This document shows positions 45,006 to 56,617 of a stretch of 64,000 nt of DNA, piece after piece; the first letter of the stretch is position 1, and each line of letters begins with the position of its first letter. The position numbers and the translations under genes are program-made. Location: NCBI GenBank assembly GCA_963932465.1, contig OZ010788.1, positions 195,240,559 through 195,304,558 on the forward strand. The letters run 5' to 3'. This DNA comes from Maratus speciosus (lineage: Eukaryota; Arthropoda; Arachnida; Araneae; Salticidae). The notes below the pieces were generated by a model that was given only the letters and a program-made list of their open reading frames with translations, was not told the DNA's origin and did no database searches.

Positions 45006-47729
45006 TTAGTTTCCATTAATTGGAAGGGGATAAATACTTCTCACATCTCTCTTTATTATTGTACCGTTAGGCAGACGAATGTTCACTACTCGAACTTTTT
45101 TGTCCTTACCGAGAAATATCTCGGAAATCCTACCTGTTGCCCATTTTGTGCTGAGCATATTTTCATCTTTGATCAATACGAGAGAACCAACATTTATATT
45201 GTTTTTATTTATTTGCCATTTATTACGTTGCTGCAAGGTGTTCAGATAGTCCCGCTTCCATAATTTCCATATTTGCTGGCTATATTTTGTTATTTTTTGC
45301 CAGTTGCTAAGTTTGTTTTCCGAAATTTCAGTGAGCTGGGGTTCAATAATAGACGTTAAGGGCCTACCTATAAGAAAATGACCCGGTGACAGAGTCTCGA
45401 AACCGTCGAAATCTGATGACAATGGGGACAGAGGTCTTGAGTTCAAAACACTTTCAATTTCTAGAATTACTGTCAGAAATTCCTCTAAAGTGAGGTGCGC
45501 GTTACCAATTACACGTTTTAGATGGAATTTGAATGATTTAACCCCTGCCTCCCAAAGACCACCGAAGTTCGGCGCTTTCGGAGGAATAAAATTCCATTCG
45601 ATATTTTCCCTTGCAAAATAATCAGCTAATGCTTCATCTGGGTGTCTAACCAAATTGTGAAGCCTTTTCAATTCTAAGTTTGCCCCTACAAAGTTTTTTG
45701 CATTGTCAGAAAATATTTTTGAACACTTTCCCCTTCTGCTAACAAAGCGCTTAAAACAAGCAATGAAGGCTGCAGAAGTGAGATCTGAAACGAAATCTAG
45801 ATGAATAGCTTTGGTGCAGAGACAAACGAATATACATACATACACTTTATTATATGTACCTTTCCTTTGATTTTTGAATTTAATGTAAAAAGGGCCACAA
45901 TAATCAGTTCCAATAATGGAAAATGGAAATGAAGGTGTAACACGCTCTTTGGGCAAGTCACCCATAACTTGACTCGCTAATACAGGCTTGTTTTTAAAAC
46001 AAGTGACACATTCATATGTTATTTTGCGACAGATGTTTCTACCATTAGTTATCCAAAATTTACGACGAATATGGTACAACAATGTTTGTGGTCCTACATG
46101 TAAATACTTTAAATGAAAATATCTTACAATAATTAAAGTAAGGGGATGCTTACTTGGCAGAACCATAGGATGTTTTTCATTTGTTGTCAAATATGAGTTA
46201 CCCAATCTACCCCCAACTCTTAAAATATTACTTTCATCTAAGAAACAATTTAAAGAATTTAGTTTACTTTTATTTGGTACCGAATTACCTTTCTGAAGAC
46301 ATTTTATTTCTTCCTGATACTCACTTTGTTGAACCATCTTTATCAGTGATAATTCTGCAGCATTCAATTCTTTAGAAGTAAGATGATCTTTCACTCTATT
46401 AACATTTCGAAGGTTATGAATAAATCTAAGCACATAACATAAAATACGAATGATAGTTATATAATTATTACTAACACTAATAATATAATCTAATAAATAA
46501 TTTTGATCATAAATAGCTAGAGTAACTAAAGAGTTATCATTTTCACATTTAACTGTTTTCTTTAGTTCATCAGAATAGTCATCTGGCGAATTTTGGATGT
46601 TGCAGTCATTAGTTGGGAGAACAGTTTCTCTCAAAAAGGGGGGACCTTTAAACCACAAATCCTTTTCTAAGAGCATATCAACACTGACGCCTCTGGTAAG
46701 GAGGTCGGCTGGATTAGACTTTCCCGGACAATGAAACCACGAATTGGAGTCAGTCAAAGATTGAATCTCGTTGACACGATTCGCTATGAATGATTTCCAT
46801 CTTTTACTAGAACCTCTAATCCAGTACAAAGTGATTTTCGAGTCTGTCCAGAAGAACACATCTGATGGCTTCTTATGATCTACTATTTTCTTGACTGCAT
46901 TACCTAGTCGGGCAGCAAGTAAAGCTCCCAATAGCTCTAATCTTGGTAAAGTGATTTTTTTAAGAGGTGTAACTCTACTTTTTGAAGTCACAAGGTTAAC
47001 TTCAATAGCATTTTCTTTTACAATTCTGAGGTATATGACAGTGCCGAAGGCTTTCTTACTAGCATCGCAAAAACAGTGAATCTCTACCACATCTGAATTT
47101 TCTTCTTTCGTTGAATTTAGCACAATTCTTGGAATTTTTAGGTCGGAGAGGCGTGGGATCTCAGAACACCATTGAAGCCACTTTTCTTTAACATCTATTG
47201 GTAGATCTTCATCCCAAGCAATTTTCCTCAACCACAGATCTTGAAATAGGCATTTCATGCGAATAGTATAAGGAGTGAGCAAGCCAAGAGGGTCGAATAT
47301 TTTTCCAATAGCACGCAGGATGAAGCGTTTGGTGTTTTCATTTTTTGATAACATTTCTAATAAGCCTTTTACATCTACGATAAAGCAATCTTCACTCGTA
47401 TGCCAAGACATTCCTAGAACCTTTGTTGAGTCAAATCCTAATTCAATTGGGTTGTGTAGAGGCTGAGTATCAAACCCTTCTTGTTTCCATCGCTCCATCA
47501 AATCGTTATCATTAGTTGACCATTTTCTGAGTTTCATACTTGCCTCGCTCATAATATGAACAGCATTTCGAGAGATTTCTAACGCATCTTGCAAGTTGTC
47601 AGCACCAGCGATGAAATCATCAACGTAGAGGCACCTGTCTAATAACTTTGTTGTTGTAGGATATCTAACTTGAAATTTCTTGATATGTTTTCTTAGAGTA
47701 GCAGCAAGAAGAAACGGGGAAGCATTCAT
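45006..47729 (-). pseudogene. BEL/Pao pol 3' part: RT, RNase H, integrase
   Basis: A 907-codon open frame starts inside the RT domain. 'CLYVDDFIAG' (residues 33-42) holds the RT catalytic YVDD. RNase H residues D222 ('CFCDASKK'), E265 ('LPRLELLG'), D296 ('WTDSKI') and D342 ('NPADLLTRG') are all present. The integrase zinc finger has H539/H544 and C574/C577. The integrase core has D609 ('IIGTDYCG'), D675 ('IFSDNAKNF') and E727 ('GGLWEAGV'). The C-terminal DUF5641-like domain runs to 'RSIYPLPINGN'. The product would copy RNA to DNA and insert it. The first methionine is only an apparent start: the true polypeptide begins in the upstream frame, from which this part is cut off by a one-base shift, so it is scored as broken although no other lesion is seen. 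Confidence 0.93.
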
Positions 47730-47761
47730 ACCAAAAAGAACTCGGTTGAAGCGATATATTT

Positions 47762-50290
47762 CTATACCTCTATCTCCAATCCATAAAACCTCACTGCATC
47801 TCTGTCTTTCTCCGCTAGGGATATCTGCAGAAAGGCTTTTTCTATATCACCTATCAATGCTATTTTGTTTAATCTAAAATTGATAAGTAGATCGAATATG
47901 TTTGGATTTAGATTTGGACCTGGCCAAAGACAATCATTTAACGATAATTCGCCAACATCGTGTGAGCTGGCATCGAAGACTACTCTCATTTTTGTTGTCA
48001 GGCTTTGTCTAAAGACAGGTTGATGTGGAAGATAAAAAAGTGGTTTCTCCACTGGCTTGTGCGTTTCCGTTATTTTTTCTATGATTCCTTTATTTTCATA
48101 ATCTTTCAAAGTCTCACAATATTGAGCACGAAGCTCTAATTTTCGCTTCATTTTCACTTTAAGACAGCTTAGTCTATTATTGGCTATTTTGAGATTGTCG
48201 TTCATTTCTTGCCAATCTTTTTTCCATGGTAAGGTAACTTCGTAACGTTTATTTTTATAAGATACAGATTTTTCGAATATTTCTAATGCTCTATCTTCGT
48301 CAGTACATGTGGGATCGTCTTTTATCCCTAATGTTTCTAACTGAAAGAATTTTTGAACTTCTTTTGTCAAATCTTCATAGTTACAAACAAGCCCACAATG
48401 AGTATTTTGCGTGATTTGATTGTCAGGATTTAATACGCTTCCACAGGCAATGAATCCAAATACCGAGTTTTGGAATTTTAAATTAGAATTGGGGACTTCA
48501 ATTCGACCGACTTCTAAAAGATCATAAAATATTTGAGCTCCCAAAAGAACATGAATTTTTCCAGGTTTGTAAAATTCTGGATCCGCTAATTTAATGTTAT
48601 TAAGGTATTGTTCTGTTGGAACGTTAATCCGATTTACTGGAATAGTATCCGATATTTTTGGTACACAAAGAAGTTCTATTTCCGCCTTAAAATTTGAATT
48701 GTTCGAAATTAATGCTTTTACCTTGGAGTTAATATTCACGGAGATGCCATTTAATCCTGAAACCGCAACTTTTATTTTTTCTTTCTTAATTCCTAAATAA
48801 TCAGCACACTGAATCGTAATGAAATTACTCATTGATCCAGCATCAATCAAACATCTTAACGGCTTAAATTCACCAAATTTATTTTTAATATAAACAATGA
48901 CAGTTGATAAGATGCCAGAACTTAAATAATTCATCTCACAAACAGATGTACCTGAAAATGCTCTTTCGTTAGAAATGTGAAATGTTGCAGCATTCGGGTC
49001 TAGATTTGAATGCGCTACGATTTGATTCTGGTTTTGGGTATTGCAATCACTGACCTCGGGTTTTGAAATAAATTCATTTTTTCTATCGCTGTTTTGAATT
49101 TGCTTTTCATTTTCATTCTCGAAATGCAGTAAACTCGAATGTTTTTTCATACATTTCTGACAAGAATAAGTAGATTTACAATTTCTAACCGAGTGGAATT
49201 TTAAACAGTTAAAACAAATATTATTTTTCTTTACGAATTCATATCTAGAAGCCACTGAAAGATTTAAGAATTCTGGACATTTGTGCAAACCGTGGAATTC
49301 ATTACTCTGACACTTAACACATTTAAATGTTTTTGAGTTTTTACCATTAGATGTAGATACCATACTAGTGATTCGTTGTTGAGCATTGCGTTTAGGAGTT
49401 ACATTATTTATAAGAGGTTTGGAAACTTGCAGTGTTCTCGCTTGTCTTTTTAAAAACTCGATTAATTCTTTTAATTTTGGTAGCTCGTCTTTTTTTTGTT
49501 CACGTTCAAACCATAATTTTGTGGACCCATCTAATTTCTGCCACAATATATAAGTTATTATTGTATCCGCAAACCCTTCAATTTTTTGATCGAGAATTTC
49601 TAGAGATCTGATACATTCACTGGCGGTATCTGCCAAATTAAGAATAGCACTAGGTGTTTCACTTTGTATTGAATTAATGGACATTAATTTTTTAATGTGA
49701 GCAAACACTTGTTGTCTTTTATTGGAATATCTTTCCTCTAATAAGGACCACGCTGTTTGATAATTATCATCTGAAATCGTTATACTTTGTACAACTTTTG
49801 CAGCTTCAGAATGAAGCGAAGATTTCAAATATGATAACTTCTGAGCACCCGAAAGTGCGCTATTATTGTGAACGCTAGATTTAAAAAGATCACTAAAATA
49901 TATCCAATCCTGTACGTTTCCACTAAAAGAAGGTAGATTAATCGTGGGAAGTCGAACTTCCGTTACACTATTCTCTTGTTTCGGCTTTGATTCATTAAGA
50001 ACATTTATTTGTTTTTGTTTCGCTCTTTTAATTTTTAACCAAGTTTCATCTAACTCTTTTTCAATCGATGATTGTTCATCGATATATTTATCAATTTCCT
50101 CCTCATCGCACAATGAATAAATTTTATCAAACATTTCTTTCAATTCTGTATTGAATTGATCACATTTCGTATTTACAAGTTCTAAAGAACATTCATCAGA
50201 GTCACTTAATTTAATTTCACTCACAAATTTGGTAATTTTACATTTTAAAACTCTTTTTTTTGTCAAAATATTTTTTAATTCAGTAGACAT
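47762..50290 (-). pseudogene. BEL/Pao gag, protease and RT N-terminal part
   Basis: An 842-codon frame starts at ATG 109 bp inside the 5' LTR. Residues about 1-110 are charged and coiled-coil-like. About 113-300 form the DUF1759-like capsid region ('LPTINLPSFSGNVQDWIYFS'). Zinc-knuckle cysteines lie at about 324-380 ('CVKCQSN', 'CFNCLKFHSVRNC'). The aspartic protease motif 'CLIDAGS' is at about 480-486 (D-A-G rather than D-S-G). RT begins near 760 ('MRVVFDASS') and reaches its first catalytic aspartate at about 815 ('IGDIEKAF'). The frame is lost near 47783-47788, about 27 residues on, at a short T run on the minus strand, by an apparent loss of one base. A few out-of-frame codons then precede the stop. 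Confidence 0.92.
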
Positions 50291-50379
50291 GTTAAAGAAA
50301 AAGTCCTACCTTATTCGAAGAAACCAAGTCTCGTCGCTGATTCTTGACTCTAAAAGCAAACGATAAATCCGTTTACTCC

Positions 50380-50393
50380 GGCTCGACGGACCA
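50380..50393 (-). promoter_or_regulatory. candidate primer-binding site
   Basis: On the minus strand, five bases after the 5' LTR, the sequence reads TGGTCCGTCGAGCC. It begins with TGG, as expected for annealing to a tRNA 3' CCA end. The tRNA species is not assigned. Confidence 0.55.
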
Positions 50394-50398
50394 ATTTT

Positions 50399-50694
50399 TG
50401 TTAAGAATAAAACACTAAGTTACTCAGTGACACCATTTTTAAGGAACTCTTCGCAGTGAACTGTATATTTCTTTATTTTAAAACAATAATTGTTAAGAGT
50501 GAAACAGTCTCTCTGGCCGTTTCCAAATCAAACATGGTTATCTCAATAACAACAACAACAAAAATTCAGTGTTTCCACTCACTAGTAACTAAATTACAAT
50601 CTATCGTCAACACGCAGACGATTGGAATAATAAATAAAATTACGGCGCTGACACAGCGCCCTCGTACGGGAGATTTTAATTACGATCAGTAACA
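50399..50694 (-). repeat. 5' LTR of the BEL/Pao element
   Basis: 296 bp, same sequence as 44502-44797 as far as I can read. It should carry the element's promoter; no specific promoter motif is claimed. Confidence 0.93.
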
Positions 50695-50981
50695 GTGTGG
50701 CTCTGCATGGGATATTTTAATCCAATATTAATCCAAATGTAAATTCCAATATAAATCCAAATATTAATCCAATATAAATCCAATTTCCAATATTCAAATT
50801 TTTCATGTTAACTAGTAGTAACATGTAGGGAGAAAAGAAATGGGCAAATATGTAAATAAACATAACTATTTTAGGAAAATATTAATTGTAACAAAGCTTA
50901 GATTATTTTATTAATGAAAATGTCATTTACAAAATATGTCAACTATTATTTTTTACTTTTTCACCATCGCGGAATAAGATA

Positions 50982-51869
50982 CCGCGTTTACTCGCGTAAT
51001 AGTCGCACTTTTTTTGCCAATTTTTCATTGTGAAAGTCTAGGTGCGACTATTATGCGGGGAAATCTACTACACAATATTATACATTCTAATGCTAAAACA
51101 TTACTGGTATAAAAAAGGCACATTATAATTAAATTAGTAACTTATACCAAATGTTTCCAGATTATGCGATGTTTATTAAATCCCATTTTTCTTTTTATGG
51201 TTATATTTTTATAGATGTAAAATTTACAAATAATCTTTGTGAAATTTTGACAAAATATTCTCATAATAAATCCCTTTCCCTGAAAGTATCAGTATCACTA
51301 TTGTAATGTGAATCGGTTTCTGAAGAATCTCCGTCATTCCATAAAATGTCGTCTTCGTCCAAAGCGTCGGAGTTACCCGTCTTCTTAAAACCTTTTGAAA
51401 TTACACCGTTTGTTATTAAAGTCAAGCTTTGTAATATCCAAATACACTTTAGTTCCAGGGCTGGACGCCTTACTTTTCCACTGGGAGTTTTTCCTTTGTT
51501 CCCATTGACCATCCAATATCCATATACTCGTCTTATATTGTCTTTAAACGGTTTGTTAACCGATAAGACCAACGGTTGCAGAATCAGTGCGAGCCCTCCA
51601 GGAATTATCAGAAGATCTGTTTTGCCTTCTGAAAGTTCCTTCTTTACATCATCAAAAAGATGTCCTCGGAAACTATCGAGTACTCGGAAACTATCGAGTA
51701 TCAGCATGGCTGGTTTATTGAGCAATGCTTCAGATTCAGAAATTTTCTTCCAAACATTGAGAACCCAATCTTTCATCCTTTTTTCATCCATCCAATTTAT
51801 GCGAATGAAATATTTTGACGATTTTTTCTGCTTCAAATCGGGGTGCCACTATTGCGCGAGTAAACTTGG
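50982..51869 (-). mobile_element. pogo/Tigger-like element, shortened
   Basis: TA at 50980-50981 and 51870-51871. The left end has CCGCGTTTACTCGCGTAATA then GTCGCAC; the right end on the minus strand has CCAAGTTTACTCGCGCAATA then GTGGCAC. At 888 bp, only the second half of the transposase gene remains (51261-51836). TA target and a DDE domain of pogo type support the call. Confidence 0.85.
51261..51836 (-). pseudogene. pogo/Tigger-like transposase C-terminal half
   Basis: A 191-codon frame matches the C-terminal half of the pogo/Tigger DDE domain. 'NKPAMLILDSF' (40-50) holds the second catalytic aspartate. 'DLLIIPGGLALILQPL' (74-89) and 'SVNKPFKDNIRRVYGYWMV' (92-110) are conserved family blocks, and the end is acidic ('DALDEDDILWNDGDSSETDS'). 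'LDSFRVLDSFRG' (47-58) is a local tandem duplication of the catalytic strand. In the family the block after LQPL normally has an aspartate; here it is valine (V90), so the third catalytic residue is missing. The N-terminal DNA-binding domain and the first aspartate are absent. Inactive. The 178-codon plus-strand frame opposite is its shadow. Confidence 0.85.
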
Positions 51870-51871
51870 TA

Positions 51872-52090
51872 CTCTTTTGTAATCTGTTTTTTCATACCAA
51901 TAATAATAATAAAAATTTCGAAAGGTAATGGGTGATATTGGCCCATAAATCCACAGTAATGAGTTCCCATTCAGCAATTTGAGTCAAACCCTCATTAGTC
52001 ATATAAGTATCATTAATTTTCAGCAGTGAAATTACGCTCTAAATTATTGAATATTAAATGCGTGATTTTTTTTTTTTTACATTGCAAAAA
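51872..52090. other. spacer
   Basis: AT-rich; a T run of 12 at about 52066-52078. Nothing recognised. Confidence 0.5.
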
Positions 52091-52161
52091 TGTCCAAGCC
52101 GGGAATCGAACCCGGATTCTTGGAATAACGCTCCAGTGCTCTGCCATTAATCCACGAGAAC
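52091..52161 (-). tRNA. tRNA-like sequence (pseudogene or SINE)
   Basis: On the minus strand a perfect B box GGTTCGATTCC sits in a strong T arm (CCGGG/CCCGG). The acceptor GTTCTCG/CTTGGAC has two mismatches. The D-arm region 'TGGATTAATGG' resembles an A box. The putative anticodon arm CTGGA-GCGTTAT-TCCAA would give GTT, but position 33 is C instead of T. The defects point to a tRNA pseudogene or tRNA-derived SINE rather than a working tRNA. Confidence 0.45.
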
Positions 52162-53209
52162 GATACCCAGCCTGGCATCTCTCCCTCCAAATGTTAGTAA
52201 GGCTTCAATCGCAACACAGGATGGAGAATCCTTCATGAGCAACAACTCTACGGCAAACATGAGACGAAGTAAAGCCCAATCCCATAGATGAACACACATA
52301 TATATGACTTCTCCACATATAAGAATATTACATATAGTCATCACATATGACTTCTTCATCTTGTGCGGCGGTTGCAGCCTTATGATGTTTCACGTATCAA
52401 AAAAATTCACGTATTTAATAACCTCATTAGCCTTTCTATTGACAATTCGCTAATGTGTTATAGGACTGAAGGTCTGGGAAATTTATTAAAGTGTTAAATT
52501 CGACAACCCACAAGAAATTTTACTATTTGGTGCTTTTTTGAGGGATCCTTTTAAAATAACCATTTTCTTATAATATAGTGTCCATTGAAAGGCTAAAGCA
52601 TTATGTTTGCATTTGCAACCATCGCGATAACTTTCTGGCTGTATTTTGGATGGAAAATTGTATATTACCGACCGCCGGACATTTTTTGTGTGCCAAAAAC
52701 AAAGTCGATCAATTGCGTGCAAAAGGTTCTTCTGTCATTATCTAGCCGTTGATTAAATGCCTTCATCCTATTCATAACTTTTCATTACTCGATTACATCT
52801 TCAAAGAGATATCCTCGTTAAAGGACCAGCCTCTTCTTCCCTATTCTCATAGCAGCTTAATACGGTATTTACTTAGAAAATGGAGTCTATTTCTGATTTT
52901 TATTTTCTTAACCTTTTTAGTTTAATTATATCCTTATAACAGAAATCCTATTTTCGCGTAGGGAAATTATTGTATGCTGTCAGTATTTTTCGTTCGTTTA
53001 TGTGGACTACAATATTCGCTTAAAATTTTTGATTTTTGTATGCAAAGAATTTTTGTCCATTTTTTTGCTCCTTACTGTATTAAAATTAAAAGGATAAATA
53101 CTTTTGTAATTTCAATCACTTCAAATTAAATCAATTTATATACAATATCCGGTACATAACGACCTAATAAAGTCTAATAAATCTTTCTTTGTGTGATTTT
53201 AATAGCTTT
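52162..53209. other. unassigned stretch
   Basis: No gene. Frames of 70 and 78 codons on the minus strand show no motif, and no element ends are seen. Confidence 0.45.
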
Positions 53210-53910
53210 TAATGCGATTACAATCAATTTTTCAGCAGCTGGTTTTCTTTAAATAATGAATCATGCTTGCTTAAATGAATTTCACCAGTTTCTAAAAAAA
53301 TTAGGACGATAGAGAATGGATTAAACATACCTTAAGCATCAATTATGCGATGAAGTTTGAATTTTTTTTTATGTTAAGACCGTTCAATACTTTCAAAAGT
53401 CATTGTAAGTAGTTCATTAAATTTCCAGAAGTTGAAAAGAAATTTCATTTGATAAATTGAAATGAAAAAGAAATTTCCGCTTCGAGATTTATAATTCGAA
53501 ATTGAATTACTTATGAAAAAGATACCGGATGAACCTCTAAAATGATCCAGAAAAAAAATCAGAAACGGAAAGAAAAAAAAATAGTTATAATAGCTGTCTT
53601 CGTTATGTAATTTAACGTATTGAAGAAATGTTTTATCGTATATGAATGTTCTTGAGGACTTTCGAAGGTTTTTAATTAGCTTTGATAACTTAAAAAAAAG
53701 TTCACAAAGTTTAAATTAGTAATTTCGGATGCTGGTTATTTGCTTTTTTATTATTTGTATTAGAAAAATACGCATGTTTAGTATATAGTTAATTAACTTT
53801 CGAATTTTTGACGCTCCTAAAATTAGAATGTAAAGTGAAAGTGCAAAGCATTTTTATGCCTTTCAAATGCGAAGCATTAGTCGTAGAAGTATTTACTCAG
53901 AATGAACTGG
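53210..53910 (+). repeat. diverged long repeat R3, copy 1
   Basis: Matches 61510-62170 in order and orientation: 'aggacgatagagaatggatt' against 'gggacgatagagcattgatt', 'attgaagaaatgttttatcg' in both, 'tttttaattag' against 'tttttaattac'. Aligned parts are separated by many small gaps. No coding capacity; origin unknown. Confidence 0.65.
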
Positions 53911-53984
53911 TTTTATTCATATAAACTATATTTAATCCACATTCTGACATTTAGCCACAGAAAATCATAAAGCATTTAATATAC

Positions 53985-55600
53985 ATTTACAGGGTCCACA
54001 AAATAATTCGGTTATAAAATGGTCTACGGAGAAAAACTGTTCGCAGCATATTTTAATTATATTGCGTTATTTCAAACATGGTGAAATTTATATTACAATA
54101 CTGAGGTTTAATTACTACATGCTTGCAATTGAATATAATGTGCATAGCTTTTATCGTCCATTTACAGGGACACCTAAAAGATATCGGATACAATACTGCA
54201 TTAAAAGTATTGTCAATTAGGGATGAGTGGGGAAAGCGTGTTTTTAGTTCGTTTTAAGCTTAACAAAATTTTGCACACTACGGGATGTGTTTAAATTCTA
54301 TAGACCATATACAGGGCTACACAAATGAATTCGTAATCATTACTGAGAATGAGCGTGAATTGCCCAAAAGTGTTTTTAAATTTGAGTTATGCGTTTTCAA
54401 GCTCAACTACATTTAGTATATTACTAAGAATTGTTTGTAGCATATAAATAAAATCTTATTATGCAAAAAACTGGATACATGGCCGTCTATGGATAGTAAT
54501 TCCTGGAAGTGTGAATTCAGTAGTTTTAAGTGTTTTTGACGGGATTAAATTTCAGCCTTATATGTGGCGTGCATAAAAATCCGTAGGTTATATACAGGGC
54601 GGTAAAAAGCAATTCAATTACACTGAGAAAAAAAAATACCGCCTTCACCTGGAATGAATAGGTAGTCATTGTCTGAATATGTTAACTAGAAATATAGATT
54701 CCCGAACTATGCGAATAGGGTATACAACTAAGCTGAATAAACGAAATGATCTAGAATTTCTATTCTCTTGTTTTCTAGGTGACGAAAAGATTATGAATCG
54801 TTTCAGTAGCGAGAAATTATCACTTGATTTCTGGAATGGTTTCATAAACTAGAATTATAGTTACTAAAACTAAACTCTTATGTTCACATCTATTTGCAGA
54901 TATTCTTAAATAAGTTTGACCACGAGAATATAGGTAAACGCTCTTGAATTCTAGTAGGAGACTCTAGAACTCTCTAGCAAAGGGAACCAGAATTTATAGG
55001 GATGACATGGAACTATTTTTTCTAGAGCCACAATTTAGATTCTAGATGTCAGAATCATATTTTTTCCTCAGTGTACGTTTCCGTCTATTGCTATAAATTT
55101 CTGAAGGTGAATTTTCAATTGTTTTAGGCGTTTTCTAATAAACTGAATTTCGGCATAATACGTATAATATATACAAGTAATATACAGAGCTGAATAAAAT
55201 AAATGGCGTACCATTCGACTATGTGCAGTACTTATTGAAACCTGGTTTTTAAATGTGTTATGCGTTTTATAAAATGCTTACTTGTGTATTTCCTTCAACT
55301 TATTAAAAAGAGAAGTTTTGTTAATATATTCTGGAAGTGTTTGAAAGTGTTTCATAATGTATGCTTTACGCATGATTTTTCTTTTTTGTTAATTATATGC
55401 TGCTTTTAAAGATCAAAGATTTATGATGATTTATAATGATTTATAATGAAGATTTATCAGTAAGTTCTTTTACTTAGCATAGTAAGGCAGTAATGGTTCA
55501 AAAAGGCTTTTAGATATATCAATTTTAAGCTTTTAGAAAAACATTTCGACCTCTCTAGTAAAACTCTGAAATGATCGATTAAATTAATTGATACATTTCA
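53985..55600 (+). repeat. minisatellite array (family M2), interrupted
   Basis: Imperfect units beginning 'catttacagggtccacaaaa' (53986), 'catttacagggacacctaaa' (54160), 'atatacagggctacacaaat' (54307), 'tatacagggcggtaaaaagc' (54590) and 'atacagagctgaataaaata' (55180). It is the plus-strand counterpart of the array at 34560-35640. A MITE (54621-55073) is inserted in the fourth unit. The longer frames of the region have no known domain. Confidence 0.65.
54621..55073. mobile_element. TA-flanked MITE with CACTGAGAAAAAA ends
   Basis: TA at 54619-54620 and 55074-55075. Left end CACTGAGAAAAAAAAATA, right end on the minus strand CACTGAGGAAAAAATATG. 453 bp, with many short internal 'ctagaa' palindromic motifs ('atctagaatttctattctct', 'gattctagatgtcagaatc') and no coding frame. 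Removing it restores a continuous M2 unit. Confidence 0.78.
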
Positions 55601-56617
55601 CCAATTTTCCCGTGTATGAAAAAAAAGCACACAATGTTGTTATGATGAAAATCAGTAAATTAACAGATATAACAGATTTTGTTTAACAGGCTTAATTACA
55701 TAAAGTGTCAAGCTAAGTATACTTTTAATTAATGAGCATAATACTATATGAATTATTCTTAAAAAATTCATAATTATCTCAAATCTTTTAGTATTCTTTA
55801 CTTTTCTTTCATTTTTTCCCTGGTTTTGTACAATAAAAAAAAAAAAATAAAGTTTGAACGCGAGCTATAACTTTAGGTGTGATTCACGAAAGAAAACAAA
55901 ACTTGAGTATTTTGTTTTTTCAGATATTTATATATATTCGTTCATAGTTTATTTTGTCGGGATTATTTACATATTAAAGTTGAACAATGAATGTTAAAGT
56001 TATATTTTTACATTTTTATTCTCAACTGCTCAGAAGTACTTCAATTGTACTTACCGTTGGATCTAAACTAATTTTCAGACGAAGAGAAATTATTTACTAA
56101 AGATTTTAAAATTAAATATAAAACAAAAAATAATTAGTTTGCAGTATAAAAGTTGTTTAATGAATTTTCAAAGTAATAAGATAACGTCCACTAATATTTG
56201 CATAAGCTACACTCTCTTTCTCGTCGAAAAATAAATGATGTCCAGGAAATAAAAACTGGAATTAAAAGATGTGTTAAAAAACTAAAACGTAATAAAATTC
56301 AATCACAATACTTCCAAGTTGCACTTTTCACTACATTTGGCCAACTACTATCATTATCCCGAATATGTAGTATAATATCGAAAACCAACAGGACTTCATA
56401 ATTCCACTGTCATAATTTGAAGACTTCGTAACTCTACTAATAGACTTCGGAGCTTCCAGACCTCATAATTTAACAAAAATATGTAGAACTAATGAAATAT
56501 ATCAAAACAATGATAAAAATAATAAAAAAAACTTTGTTGCAACATACTCTATCTAATAGATCTAATAAGTAAAATATTGTGATATTATGACCGTATTAGA
56601 ATATTGTTATATTGTAA
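55601..56617. other. AT-rich stretch, nothing recognised
   Basis: No gene. The 67-codon frame at 56198-56401 has no motif. Confidence 0.45.

Larger units (their letters stand above)
44502..50694 (-). mobile_element. BEL/Pao LTR retrotransposon
   Basis: A 6193-bp element on the minus strand with LTRs at 44502-44797 and 50399-50694. Reading from the right: 5' LTR, a primer-binding-site candidate, gag-protease-RT frame (50290-47762), then RT-RNase H-integrase frame (47729-45006), and the 3' LTR. The domain order protease-RT-RNaseH-integrase, the DUF1759-like gag, the peptidase A17-type region and the C-terminal domain after integrase are those of BEL/Pao. I see no target-site duplication: flanks are 'cacatt' at the left and 'gtgtgg' at the right. 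One frameshift separates the two frames, so this copy cannot make an intact polyprotein. Confidence 0.95.

Noticed and set aside
51346..51882. 178-codon plus-strand frame
   Set aside because: Opposite-strand shadow of the pogo-like transposase frame 51261-51836, whose family motifs are clear.
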